64,000 nt of DNA, from contig CP136490.1 of NCBI GenBank assembly GCA_032768795.1, forward strand, positions 1,364,001-1,428,000, read 5' to 3'. The notes beneath the pieces are model-generated. The model worked only from the letters and a program-made list of their open reading frames with translations, ran no database searches and was not told the origin of the DNA. The position numbers and the translations under genes were made by a program. Position 1 is the first letter of the stretch, and each line of letters opens with the position of its first letter. The DNA is from Tremella fuciformis (taxonomy: Eukaryota > Basidiomycota > Tremellomycetes > Tremellales > Tremellaceae). Shown here piece by piece: positions 52,065-62,853 of this stretch.

Positions 52065-55000
52065 ATGACCGCGGCCGAGATAGCCGGTCCTGACCAGACC
52101 AACTTGCCACTTGGCCTTTCACCTCTCGCAGAGCGACACGACGCTATGCGTACAGTCGGATCGGACGACGAGGACTCGCAGGATGGACGAGCCTCGTCGA
52201 TCGGGTCAGATCTACCTTACAGATTGAAGCTGGGCACAAAATGGCAGGTGCATGTCGCGTTTGAGCGAGTGCTTCCGGACTCACGATCAGGCGCTTGGTC
52301 CTTTCCCTAGGTAGATGGCCGCTGCTTTAAGCTGAGTACTGACAGAGAAGTGGTATGCGGGAGCATCCAATGATGTCGTCACCATTGGCGGCTTACCTCT
52401 GCCAACATCCTGGAGACGATGAGGCTATCGCTTTTGCCCGACTTCCTTACGACGAGACGCACAGCTGGCCTAGTGAGCTCGGTACGGGTGGGCGGGTGGG
52501 CTGGAAGACATTCGAGGCGCACGAAGATGGATGGCTCAATATCTCGTACCCGGATATCAAGTACGCATGTCTTTGTTTCCTCTGCCGCACGCTCACATCC
52601 TAGCTGGAAGCAGCTTCGTGCCGACCACGGCTGGGCCGCCCTGCAATATCAAGCGATCCTGCGCACCACCCTACACGTGACCGGAAGCTCGTGGCGCTCT
52701 AATGTCCTCGTCGACATGGTGCAAGGTGCCGAGTATGCATTCATCTCTCAGGACGAGCCGACCTCGCCCACAGTTTGGTACAATGGCGATCTGTACGCCT
52801 ACGCCGACACACCCGCAGGTCGACAGGAGCTCGAACCCGGTGGTCCTTCCCGGCTCGCCAGACAGCTCTGCCTTCGTCCCGGTGACTATACCGTGCTGGT
52901 CAGAGCACTGTACGAGATCCGCATGTTTGGCGATTCGCACGACGGCCCGCCCACCATCCGTATCCGACCTGAAATATGGGCAGACGGGGCTTCGTCTTTC
53001 CACGTCGTTGACGGTGTTGGGATCATCCCACACGTTGTGGACGGCTGGATCATGGGCGATTGGCTCAGTATGACTGCTGAATCCTCAGACGGAGATACTC
53101 AAAGCATGAGGATCGTCAAAGTCCAAAGTAGATCAAGTTCAGTGCGAATCAAGCTGCTTCACCCTGTCACGTTAGTTCCCGGACAGAGGCGCCCTGTACC
53201 ACTGCGTATACGTCAGACCGCCCCGATAGGACCGTTCGAGTTCAACATTGAACTTGAAGTGTATCATCAGGCATCAGTTGGCGGATACACGTCCGAGAGC
53301 TTTTGGTATATCCCATTGAAACATCACTCATCTCGGAACGCGACTCCGTTTCAGATGACGCATGCGATCTCGCGGCCCGGCACTCTCCCGCCTCAAGTAT
53401 CATATGCCACGGTCGTCCCACCGCATGCGTCCGCTTATCCGTCGACCTCATCCGCCAAGCCGCCAGTTGTGCTGTCGCTACATGGCGCCGGTGTCGATGT
53501 TGCCTGGCCGCAGGTTGCCGCTTCTATGCCACGCCGAAAAGACATGTGGGCGGTCTGTCCCACCGGCAAGAACGAGTGGGGAGAAGACTGGCACGGTGCA
53601 AGTATGGCCGATGCGTGGCATGCGCGAGAGGCTCTTCCGACATGCCTACGTAAGATAGGCGTCGAGGTGTCGGACAAAACACTGTGAGTCGAGAACTTTA
53701 GACACTGAGAAATCTGACCGGGAAGACTGATAGGGCATTCGAATGGCGGTCAAGGGGCCTGGCATCTTGCTGCGCGATATCCCGACAAAGTGGTCGGAGG
53801 TGTGTCGCAGCCTTTCGGTTCTCATCGCTGAGTGATAGTCATCGCTGCTGCCGGGTATACGAAGATTCAAGACTATGTCCCGTATCTACACTTGTCAGTG
53901 CAGGTCTGGTCCAGAAAGGTTGACTGAACTGCAGAACGTCTCAACACTTCGCCGATCCAGCGCTCATGGGTATAATGATGGCTTCTCTGACGCCCTACAA
54001 CAACGATTTGCACCTCTCGAATCTAGCTCATGTCCCCCTGTTGGTCATACACGGAGGGGCAGATGACAATGTCCCGCCTCGGCACAGTCGGTCACAAGTC
54101 GCCCTGCTCAGCGCATGGCAAGGGAAAGACTCGGTCAAGTTGGTGGAAGTGCCAGGCAAGCCGCACTTCTGGGATGAAATATTCCACGCTTCGCACGTCG
54201 GCGACTTCATCGACAGCATCCCAGAAAGACCGTGGGAAGACGACAGGAAGAACGGTTTCACGCTGACCACCGCCAATCCGGAAGAGTGCGGTGGCAGAGC
54301 GGGGATCCGCATCGTCGAGCTGGACATTCCCGGCAGACTGGGTCGACTGGACGTCAACGCCAGACAGTGGAGCCGAGAGCGCGGGCCTGGCTTGGATCTG
54401 CGAGGTACGAATGTCAAACGGATAGCGGTCACTACAGCTGGCAGAGAACAAATCTTGACGAAGACTGGAGAGGACTGGCTTGTGAGCTGTCATGGATTCA
54501 AGAACGTGCAGCGCTGACCCGTAGGAGCGCGTACCAGCATACCAGCCGAGAGTCTACGGTCCTATGATCCGCATGTTAGCGGGAGAAGCTCCTTTGGCCA
54601 TAGTCGTTGGCTCGAGCCCCCAGCACATGAGCATTGCCAAACGCCTGGCCCACGATCTCTACGTGTATCATAGAAGTGATGCGGGAATCCTCTCGCATCA
54701 AGAGGCTCTCGAAGCGATCGCACGGACTGATCTACCGGGCAATGTGGTCATCATCGGCAGACCCGAGGAGAACAGACTAGCCGACTACGTTCTTCGTCAG
54801 GACACAATACCCCGTAAGGCGTCGATGATGCTGGCTCAACTTTCATTCAGCTGACGCACAGTGACTTTCCCCACAAGAGGGGTCATGTTGCTCGCCGATA
54901 GGCTAATTTACGAACAAGGCGCTGGGATAATAAGCCTTCTTCCGCATCCTATCGCAAGCGTCCGCGGCCTAGCTTGCATCATAGCGGGAAACGATCCACT

Positions 55001-55235
55001 CGGTCTTGAGCTCGCAGCGAGACTCTTCCCAATTCGTACGGGAGTACCGGTCAGTGTGTCAAGCCAGCCGCGTGCAGAACTCATAGTCAGATTCCCGACT
55101 GGGCGATTGTCGGTGCTCAGAGTCAGTGGAGAGCTGCAGGCGGTTTCATCGGAGCAGGGTGAGTGGTCCTTCTCCCTCAAACCCTGGACCATGTGCCCCA
55201 GAATTCTTGAAGAAGACCGAGATCGATCTTAGTAA
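52065..55235 (+). CDS. Large alpha/beta serine hydrolase (S9-like), 3' end uncertain
   Basis: Clear exons: about 52346-52560, 52604-53683 and 53726 onward, with further introns near 53800, 53900, 54520, 54820 and 55055. The first 600 residues are beta-rich (WYNGDLYAYAD, VPLRIRQTAPIGPFEF), then the catalytic domain begins at KPPVVLSLHGAGVDV. The nucleophile lies in LLIGHSNGGQGAWHLAARYP (G-x-S-x-G), the Asp in VIHGGADDNVPP and the His in VPGKPHFWDEIF. A C-terminal segment follows with GVMLLADRLIYEQGAGIISLLPHP and VPDWAIVGAQSQWRAAGGFIGAG near 55150. The link from the N-terminal frame 52065-52310 to the rest is unsettled because it ends in TAG right at GTAGAT. Substrate unknown; peptidase or esterase both possible. 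Confidence 0.65.
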
Positions 55236-55832
55236 TCGATGGCTCGTGACGCAGGACAGGGGACCTGGCACGGGGCACGAGGCACAATTGCTTTTTCGCA
55301 GAACTGAGGTGCAGATTCTGGAACGGCGAGTGGAAATGGAGCGAGGCCATGTCGTGGATAGACAGATAGACAACTGCTCCAGCAGGAGTGGTGACTGTCC
55401 AGAGAGAGGGTCCCTCGAAGGGGCCAGTGAGAAGGATGCAAAGGAGATGGAGATGAGCTTTGACCACAACTTTGGCCGCCCGTCCCAACGCCTCGAATTG
55501 CCCAAACTAGTAAATTACGTCGCTTCACCGTCTCCGGACCAATTCCGAGCTACAGTCTCGACATCCCTCTTCGCATCTAATATTTATCAATCTACTCACA
55601 CAGCGCCGTTGCCGTTTCGTAGTGTCTCAAAAGGCTCCCAGCCTCCCAGCCGTCCCCCTTGACGCTGTCCTCTCCGACGCCGTCCCTGCCGAAACGTCAC
55701 GTCTTGCGCGACGGCTCGACAGTCTGTCCCCCTGAAAGACGAACGCGACCGAGCTTTCGATCGTCCTCCGTCTTTCCGTCACCACGTCTCGGCTGTTGAG
55801 CCTCGCCACCACCATCCCTCCCCTCCGTTGCC

Positions 55833-56974
55833 ATGTCCAAGGCAAGTCGCATCCCATGCGTGGTCGCACAGCAGCTGCTGATCCCAGGGGCAGTTCTTGC
55901 AGGAGTACAAGCTCGTCGTGGTCGGCGGCGGAGGTGGGTCTGTGCTTCACTCTCCCGGCTTTGCCCGTCATTCCTCCTCACCGCACCGCTGAGGATCCTT
56001 CCCTCTCCCTTGGGAGCTGCCTTCGACCTCGAGCGCGTGAAGGGAGCCTTACCGGAGGCCTTGGCGCTGAGCAGAGGCGACTTGCGAGCTCGAGGACTGA
56101 TCAGCAGGTGTCGGCAAGTCCGCCTTGACCATCCAGTTCATCCAATCACATGTGCGTCTCTCGTGACTGTGCCTCCCTGCAGCAGCTCACCTGGTAGTTT
56201 GTGGACGAATATGACCCGACGATCGGTCAGCTGGCGTGTCGTCCGCTGGTGAATGAGCTGATGTGCCAGAGGATTCGTATCGCAAACAGTGTATCATTGA
56301 CGATGAGATAGCACTTCTAGATGTGTTGGATACAGCAGGGCAGGAGGAGTACGGGGCGATGCGGGAGCAGTACATGCGGACAGGTGGGTCATGGCTGTCG
56401 CGTGCGACTGGGGCGCGGCTGAGGGGTCAGGAGAGGGATTCTTGCTGGTTTACTCGATAGCTTCGAGAAGCTCATTCGAGGAGGTGGCGACGTTTTATCA
56501 GCAGATCCTACGGGTGAGCTAGACGCCAGCACATCCGAAGAGCCCAGCTCACGAGCAGGTAAAAGACATGGATCACTTCCCTGTCTTGCTGGCCGGGAAT
56601 AAGATCGACTTGGAGTACGAGCGACAGGTGCAAACGTCAGGTCAGCTGCCCACTGAAATATTTCGCTATAGCTGACGAAGCAGAGGGACGAGAGCTGGCA
56701 AAGCAATTCGGCGCCCACTTTGTCGAGACGTCGGCAAAGAACAGAATCGGCGTGGACGAGTGCTTCCACACACTCGTACGGTCAATCAGGAGGTATCAGA
56801 TTGTATGTCCGTCACTGGCACCCCTTGGTCGTGTCGCTCACCACGCAGGAACAAAAGAAGGAGTCTGGCAACGCAGCTGCTGAGCGGGCCGCAACGGGCG
56901 GCGTCAGCCCTCGGCCAGAAGAAAAGCACGATCAGGTGGACAAGGGCTGCTGCGGGGGATGTGTGGTGCTCTAG
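55833..56974 (+). CDS. RAS1: Ras GTPase
   Basis: Small GTPase controlling morphology, mating and cAMP or MAPK signalling in fungi. Exon 1 is only ATG TCC AAG (55833-55841), followed by a GC-AG intron (GCAAGT...CCAG, ending 55887). Then [20 protein letters not shown] (P-loop, split by an intron), [28 protein letters not shown] (switch I), [24 protein letters not shown] (switch II), [20 protein letters not shown] (NKxD) and ETSAK. The hypervariable tail ends CCGGCVVL: a CAAX box with Cys residues just before it, so farnesylation and palmitoylation are expected. Seven or so introns. The residues after the P-loop Gly and in switch II are the normal, unmutated ones. Confidence 0.95.
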
Positions 56975-57267
56975 CCAGTGCCAGTGCCGGCGTTGAGGGT
57001 GCTGCTTCCGAGATCGAGCCTTTGACGTTCATGACGGTTTGATGGTTTACGAGAAGACGCGTGATAATCTGTGCATAGAGACTAAAGAAGCAGTGTATCG
57101 TCTGTCAGGCGTGTGCAACGCCAATCTCGTGTCTGTCTATACCTCTTACAAACTACACTGCGGATGCACAATCGCATTAATCCACGTCCAGTCCACCTCC
57201 ACTCTCCATGTCCAGTCGTAACTAAATTTCCCTTCGAGCGTTTCATCACTGTCTTTCTGTTGCAGCT

Positions 57268-57701
57268 ATGCGCTTCGCACTGCCACTATTCGCCACGGCA
57301 CCGCCTGCGGGCCCGTCCCACCACAGAGCAATCCCCACTACGCCTGTGTCCCCGCCTCGCCGTCGAGTCGTCCCCAAACCTCCTCCGCCCACCCCGCCTG
57401 CTCAACCCTCCCCGACCCCTCCCAGTCCTAATCCCCGGTCCAAATCACTTCTAGGCTCTTTCAGAGGTTCGCTGATCTGCGTGCATCCCACAACAGCTGA
57501 CAGACAGCCCTACCTGCCAACACCCGTATTGTCATCGGACTCTCGCTCGCCGTCGTAGGATGGCTGGGACTCGTGGTCGACCGCAGAGTCCTTCCTAATC
57601 CCGGTGGAGACGAAAACAAGCCGCTCATATCTGTACGGACGGTCGACCGCGTCGATCCCACCGCAACACCAGCATCGCCGTCTCCCAAGGCACCGTCATG
57701 A
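57268..57701 (+). CDS. Small single-span membrane protein, Pro-rich N-terminus
   Basis: Two exons: 57268 to about 57465, and about 57514-57701, joined across an intron starting GTTCGC and ending GACAGACAG. The first exon is extremely proline rich (VPKPPPPTPPAQPSP). The second gives LPANTRIVIGLSLAVVGWLGLVVDRRVLPNP: one membrane span, then an acidic and Pro-rich tail ending SPSPKAPS. The 5' splice site is weak, so the junction could be off. Family not recognised. Convergent with the next gene, 37 bp apart. Confidence 0.55.
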
Positions 57702-57738
57702 AGCCAGCATGCTCAGGACCCATTCATGCACGCTCTGG

Positions 57739-58793
57739 TCAGATCCGCCCCGACCCCCCGGGCCGGTCCCACGGTCTATCGCGCTCCGGGAGCTCGACTC
57801 CCCGCGCCAGCGTCGTCTGATAATAACTCGGCAGCCAGACACTCCCCACGGCCCCCGCTCCTGCCCCCGCCGGGGGCACCTGCACTGCCGGCCGCGCATC
57901 GTGTCCGCTCTCCCTCCGCCTCTCCTTGTCTCTGTCTCTATCTCTGTCTCGCCGCTGCCGCCTGCCTGGCGATGCGCGCGGCGAGCCTGCTAGGTCTTCC
58001 GAGTGACCGGCGTTGCTTTGCCTACTACTACTGACCAGCTCGCGAGTTGACGACCCGAGGCCCAATCCCCCGCCGGGGCGATACGTCCCGATTCCCGCTC
58101 CGCCAGGTGTGGACGGCGTGGCGCCTGGAGTCCGCCACCCATCTGCCTGGCTCATCGTGACCCTAACGGGCACGCTGACGCTCCCTCCAGGCGACGTGTC
58201 CTGTCGTCCTGTCAGCGGAGAGGGCCGCGGGCTCAGCTGGTCGAATGGCGGCGGGTCGGCGTAGAGGATATGGTGTGGTCTCAGGCCCATGCGCGCCAGG
58301 CCGTCTTCGTATGTCACCATGACGATCTCCTCGCTGTCCCTCACGCTCTCCGGCATCGCTCCCGCCGGCAGGCCTCGTGGCTGCAGCTGCGGCTGCGGCT
58401 GTGAATGTGGGTGGGCCGAGTCGGGACTCTGTCCTCCGCCAGGGGTCGGTGTGCGTATCTTCTTCAACCGGCCGCCCTGGGTCGGCGTGACGAGCGTCGC
58501 GTCCGTCGAGGCTGATACGGGTGTGCTGGCGGACTTGAAGGTGGACGATTTGGCGGTGAGCGGAGAGGAGAAGAAGAGCTTGGTGACGAGTGACGAGGGA
58601 CCCGGGGAGAGTGCCGGCTTGGGAGAGGCAGACCGGCGGTGGTGAATGAAGCGAACGATGAGTGTGCTGACGAGCACGAGGACGGCCAGCGACGCTGTGC
58701 CGATGGCTGCTATCTCGACTGGCGATCAGCATCCAGTACCGTCTGTTCTCTGGTTGTGCTTACGCGCATCGAGATGCAGACCCATCTCCTCAT
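57739..58793 (-). CDS. Single-span membrane protein with disordered tail
   Basis: Exon 1 (58793 to about 58766: MRRWVCISM) joins across an intron starting GTAAGC and ending GCCAG to LEIAAIGTASLAVLVLVSTLIVRFIHHRR, a membrane span followed by a basic stop-transfer patch. The remaining 280 residues are Ser/Pro/Arg rich with SAHPHSQPQPQLQP and an RRQRRDRDRDRDKERRRE run, and no fold. A middle patch (SEEIVMVTYEDGLARMGLRPHHI) is better ordered and may be a conserved motif. It resembles fungal plasma-membrane anchors of unknown role. No family recognised. Confidence 0.6.
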
Positions 58794-59404
58794 ATCCCGC
58801 TCGCTCTGCCTCTTCGTTTGGTGAGAAGAAGCCGACTCCTTGCTTTTCCTGCAAGAGCGATAGCTGGTGAAAGGGCGAGTCACGTCCCACTCCTCTGCCC
58901 GGCCCTTGTGCGACCGAATCACATACTTGCTACTCACGTCCCGTCCCGTCCCGTCCCACGACCCTCCACCGACGAGTGGGACAAACGATCACCCCTTGAC
59001 GCGTCGTCAAAGGATCATTTTCCCACACCCCTTTGTCCTACACCTGTGCCCCGTCTTCTTCCCCGGCCAACTCGCAGATAGGGGTCAAAGGAGCGAGTTG
59101 GACTCCGCTCCGCACCCAAGCTAGGCTTGTGATTATGGGAACGGGAGCGAGACTAGGGGTACACCCCTTGGCTTAAGACGACAATGGGAGCCTTTGCCGC
59201 CTCGCCCCTCGCCCCTGCTTTCTTGGCGGCTGCGAGCGGAGCGAGGCTCCTCCAGTCCCGCATGCCATAGCGTAGATTGGTACGAAGGGTAGTTGATGCA
59301 TTGGACACTGGACACTGACTGGCACATTGATCGATATGGCTGATACACGTATGCCTCGTTGTGGCTTTTCTTCCTGCCATCCGGCTGCAACGTCTTGCTA
59401 AGGG
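58794..59404. other. Intergenic, no supported gene
   Basis: Upstream of the membrane protein gene and downstream of the wall-protein gene. CGTCC repeats (CCCGTCCCGTCCCGTCCC near 58940-58957) stand out. Overlapping short frames lack motifs. Confidence 0.4.
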
Positions 59405-60449
59405 CTATACGACGAGAGCACCGATGACAATTCCGACCAGAGCCGTACCGATGACAATGAACGGCAACGGCTGGAGCTGACCCGGCGCGGCGCCTGCTGA
59501 GCTGGACGACGAAGCCGAGCTCGTGCTTGCCGTAGCGGCCGTCGAGGTCGACACGCCCGACACACTCTCTGGCCAGTCAGCTTCTTCCTCCTGGCCCAGC
59601 AAGGCGCTCACGGCCAAAGGAAGAGCCGCACTGCGACGTCAGACTCGATGCGACGGACGTGCTGGCGAGCGTCGAGTTGGCCGCCAGGGCCTCATGGTAG
59701 ATTCTGCCCAGTCAGCCTGTACTCCAACTCCAAAGGTATTCCAGCGACCCACTCGGAGACACAGCCAGTGCACAGCTGGCCGCTGCTCACGGCCTGCGAG
59801 AGAGCGTCGGTGGTCGAGCTGTCCCCGGAGAGCAAGCCCTCCAAAAAGCTAGTCGTGATCTGCGTCCCGGTGACGTTCTGTACCACCTGCAGCGACTCGG
59901 TCACGCAGAACCCGCCCGTCCTGACCATCAGCAACTCTCCCTCCCTGTCATGCTTAGGAAGGAAGACCCACGTCGAGTTCTTCGAGCAGCCGGCCGAGTA
60001 GATCTCGGGGTAGTACGTCAGAGCCGCCACGAGCGCCTCGACCTCCTTGCCGTCGGACCCGCCGCTGCTGATGTCCGACGCGCACCCGGACTGGATGGCC
60101 GACTGTGCCGAGGTCAGGGTCGAGTTGCTACATGTGGGAGTGGACGACGAGCACAGTGTGGACAGATACGAGTTGAGCGGGTCGACGATGGAGCCGTTGC
60201 CGCCCTGCACGACGCTGAGCAGGCTCGTCAGTGCCAGGCAGCTGCCGAGGTCGCCGAGCGCGAGCGCGGCAATTTGGGTGGTGCACCCTCTGACTCGTCA
60301 GACCACCCTTCATAGACCACCAAGCAAGACTCACGTCGACAATCTGCACGTCAGCACTGCCGCGCTTGTCACCTAAGTGCTGGACTCACGCAGAGACGGC
60401 CGACAGACCCGCTGCTGCGCCCACTACTATGCTCTTGACCCCACGCATG
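59405..60449 (-). CDS. GPI-anchored Cys/Ser-rich wall protein
   Basis: Start at ATG 60449 with a signal peptide (MRGVKSIVVGAAAGLSAVSA). After an intron: a cysteine-rich ectodomain, C-x-n spaced (CTTQIAALALGDLGSC, TLCSSSTPTCSNSTL, GCASDIS, AGCSKNSTW, GFCVTESLQ, LCTGCVSEW), with several NxS/T sites. The C-terminal exon, joined across a 43-nt intron starting GTGAGC and ending CTGACTGGCCAG, is Ser/Ala rich (TSTAATASTSSASSSSS) and ends in a hydrophobic PFIVIGTALVGIVIGALVV, as expected for GPI addition. The Cys pattern resembles fungal extracellular proteins of unknown role. No catalytic motif seen. Confidence 0.75.
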
Positions 60450-60821
60450 TCGAATCACCGGGAAGGAGAAGAAGAAATGAACGGAAGGAAGACACGAGTC
60501 GAGGCCGGCGCTAAGACTTGAGGTGTTGAAACGGCTTTGTTAGGCGGTTTGTTGTTTCACGATGCGCTAGTGGCAAAAGGCGACTGTCACCTGGAGACAC
60601 CGAGATGCGATGGGTATATAACCCTTCCGACGACTGCGCTGATGTACTGCATGCACCTCTGCTCTCATCGCCAAGCTGCCCAGTCGTCAGCTTCAGGGTG
60701 GACGTCATCGGCAACACCGCCTCGGATCTCGCAGCAACCACCCCAGTTTCAGCTTTCGAATCAACGCGGGGCTCCAGATACATTGATACATGACTATAGA
60801 GTACGAGTACGTGGTGTTGGA
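60450..60821. other. Intergenic, no supported gene
   Basis: Lies between the wall-protein start and the Sec14-like stop on the minus strand. Probably the promoter of the wall-protein gene. Motif-free frames only. Confidence 0.4.
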
Positions 60822-62262
60822 TCATGCATGCACGGCGGCGCCGTTGGCCTGAGCGACCGCCTCACCCTCTCCAGCCTTCTCCTTCTCCTGCTGATGGTCC
60901 TTGCCATCCGCCCGAGCGAAGAAGACCGACGTGTACTTGCACCCCAATGTGCCGAGCACTTTTCGCCGTACGGTCCCGTTCTCCCTGCCAACAGCCACCA
61001 TCCGCATCTCGCCGTTGTCGCCCTCTTCCCATCGTATGGGACCGATAGGCAGCACAGGCGGTTTCCCACCCTGCACCTCTGCGTCGTTCCACCACACCCA
61101 CTTGGCCATCTCGGCGTCGATGCTTGGCATCTCGCCAAAATTCCAGTCCAGCTGCCCACCGTACTTCTTCGGGATGCACGACGGATCGATGAATTTGGAA
61201 AGGGTCGGGAATACGTCTGCTTGAGAAAGGATGAAGATCTTGGCCACCACTCCGGGGTCGAAGATGGGTTTTAGCCAAGACCAGATGGTGGGGAAGAAGC
61301 CAGGAGCACCGATGACCTGGAGTCAGCGGATCCCTTCTGGGTACAGCGAACACTCACGAATATACGATCTAGAGTCTCTGGATACCTACACAATCAGCCT
61401 GTGCTCTTTCTCACACAGCGTCCGTGCTCTTACTGGGAACTGGTCAGCGCCGAGCTGTCCTGGATGTGCCGCTTCAGATCCCAGAACTGCTTCAAGCCTA
61501 CGCCGGAGATGTCGACGATGTTGTTGCCCTGTGTAATCGGGGTCGGCGCATGAGGCCGGTCTGACATGGCTGTACACCACGGTGTCACGAAGCGAGTCAG
61601 GTTCTCATATAGTGAGACAAGCCGCAGCATCTTGGGCGAGTCGCGTCTGTCGTTTGTCGAGTGACCCCTAGCGTCTCAGCGACGAGTCCAGCGGAGCGAC
61701 GCAGGGAGGACTTGCCTCAGAGTAGTTGCTTTCTCATATGCAGCGACAACTTTCGAGTCCAGTGGGGCGACTTCGAAGACATACACAGGCATGCCTCGCA
61801 GGTCTCGCCGGCCAGTCCATTGTGGGTACTGCTGTCAGCGCGGCTCTGTTGCGGGAGTAGGAGGAGACTCACGAGCTTCCTCGTGTCCTCATACTCCTCA
61901 ATATCAATGTCCTCCTCATAGAGCTGGTCTAGCCGGTTCTCCTTCCTCCACGTCTCGGTCCCTCGGAACTGCTCGTGGGCCGGCGACACCTGCCACGACC
62001 GCGCCCGGAGGTACCGTCTGCCCTCTCTCAGTGCCCGCTCCCCCCTTTCAGTCTCAGTGAAGACTCACAGCATTGTTGCGTCATCATGACTTGGCCACTT
62101 GTCCCCTTGCCCAGGCCTATAGATCCCCTTCTCTGCGCAAGTCGATTTGAGCTGATCGAGTAGGGATAATTGCTGGGGCGTAAGATGACCAAGATGACCG
62201 ACGGGGAACTGAGGGACGCCTTTGACGGGTTTGTCGGCCGGGGGTGGTGGTGCTGTCGACAT
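60822..62262 (-). CDS. Sec14/CRAL-TRIO lipid-transfer protein
   Basis: From ATG 62262: MSTAPPPPADKPVKG, then the CRAL-TRIO N-terminal helix LTPQQLSLLDQLKSTCAEKG and, after an intron, the LRYLRAR motif with WRKENRLDQLYEE. The lipid-binding domain has the YPQWTGRRDLRGMPVYVFE strand, ITQGNNIVDISGVGLKQFWDLKRH, IGAPGFFPTIWSWLKPIFD, SKFIDPSCIPKKYGGQLDW (the PxxYGG motif) and a long acidic C-terminal extension. This order is normal for Sec14-like phosphatidylinositol transfer proteins. The C-terminal 60 residues (ending GEAVAQANGAAVHA) lie beyond the fold. Five or so introns, 40-60 nt. Confidence 0.88.
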
Positions 62263-62853
62263 GGTGCATAGCAAAGAGGTCCTCCTGGCCCCCGGACTCG
62301 TCTCTTATGCAGACGAGACAGGCAGAGCGTATGACGGTGTCATCGATCGGTGTCCGGGCATCCGTCGTCACCACGCCGAACACTCAGGAACAGGTCGGCA
62401 GACTCTCACGTGGCACGGCGGAGCTTGGGGCGCCTGGTACAATCTAGCTGCATGTTGGAGAGGGAAGTTCTGAGAGCTGGGAAGCGTGCGTCCTGCGTCG
62501 CGTCCAGCGGTCGCCTCAAGCTTGTTTCGGCGACAGAGGTATGACATCGGACTCAAAGGGATCGGGACGGATGTCGGCGCGCAGTACTCATTGATTGCAG
62601 GGCTGGGCAAGGGAGGGCAGCAGTTACCTGTAAGCATTGCGCGGCGAGTAGCAGTTTCGTCGGTCAATCACTGCAGATGTGAGACAGAGCATACGATCAA
62701 CATCTCCGCGGTGCCGAAAGTCTTCAAGCTAGGCAAAGGCCTGGCGGTCTGTGCGCGCGGATTTCCCACGATGTGCTGACTCGATCTAAACGTACTGACT
62801 TGTGCTACACCATCTCGTCTCCATCTCATCGCTGCCGCCAAGACTGTGTCGAC
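62263..62853. promoter_or_regulatory. Divergent upstream region, Sec14-like and the last gene
   Basis: 591 bp between divergent starts; minus-strand frames at 62368-62667 and 62668-62883 carry no motif. No specific element recognised. Confidence 0.4.
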
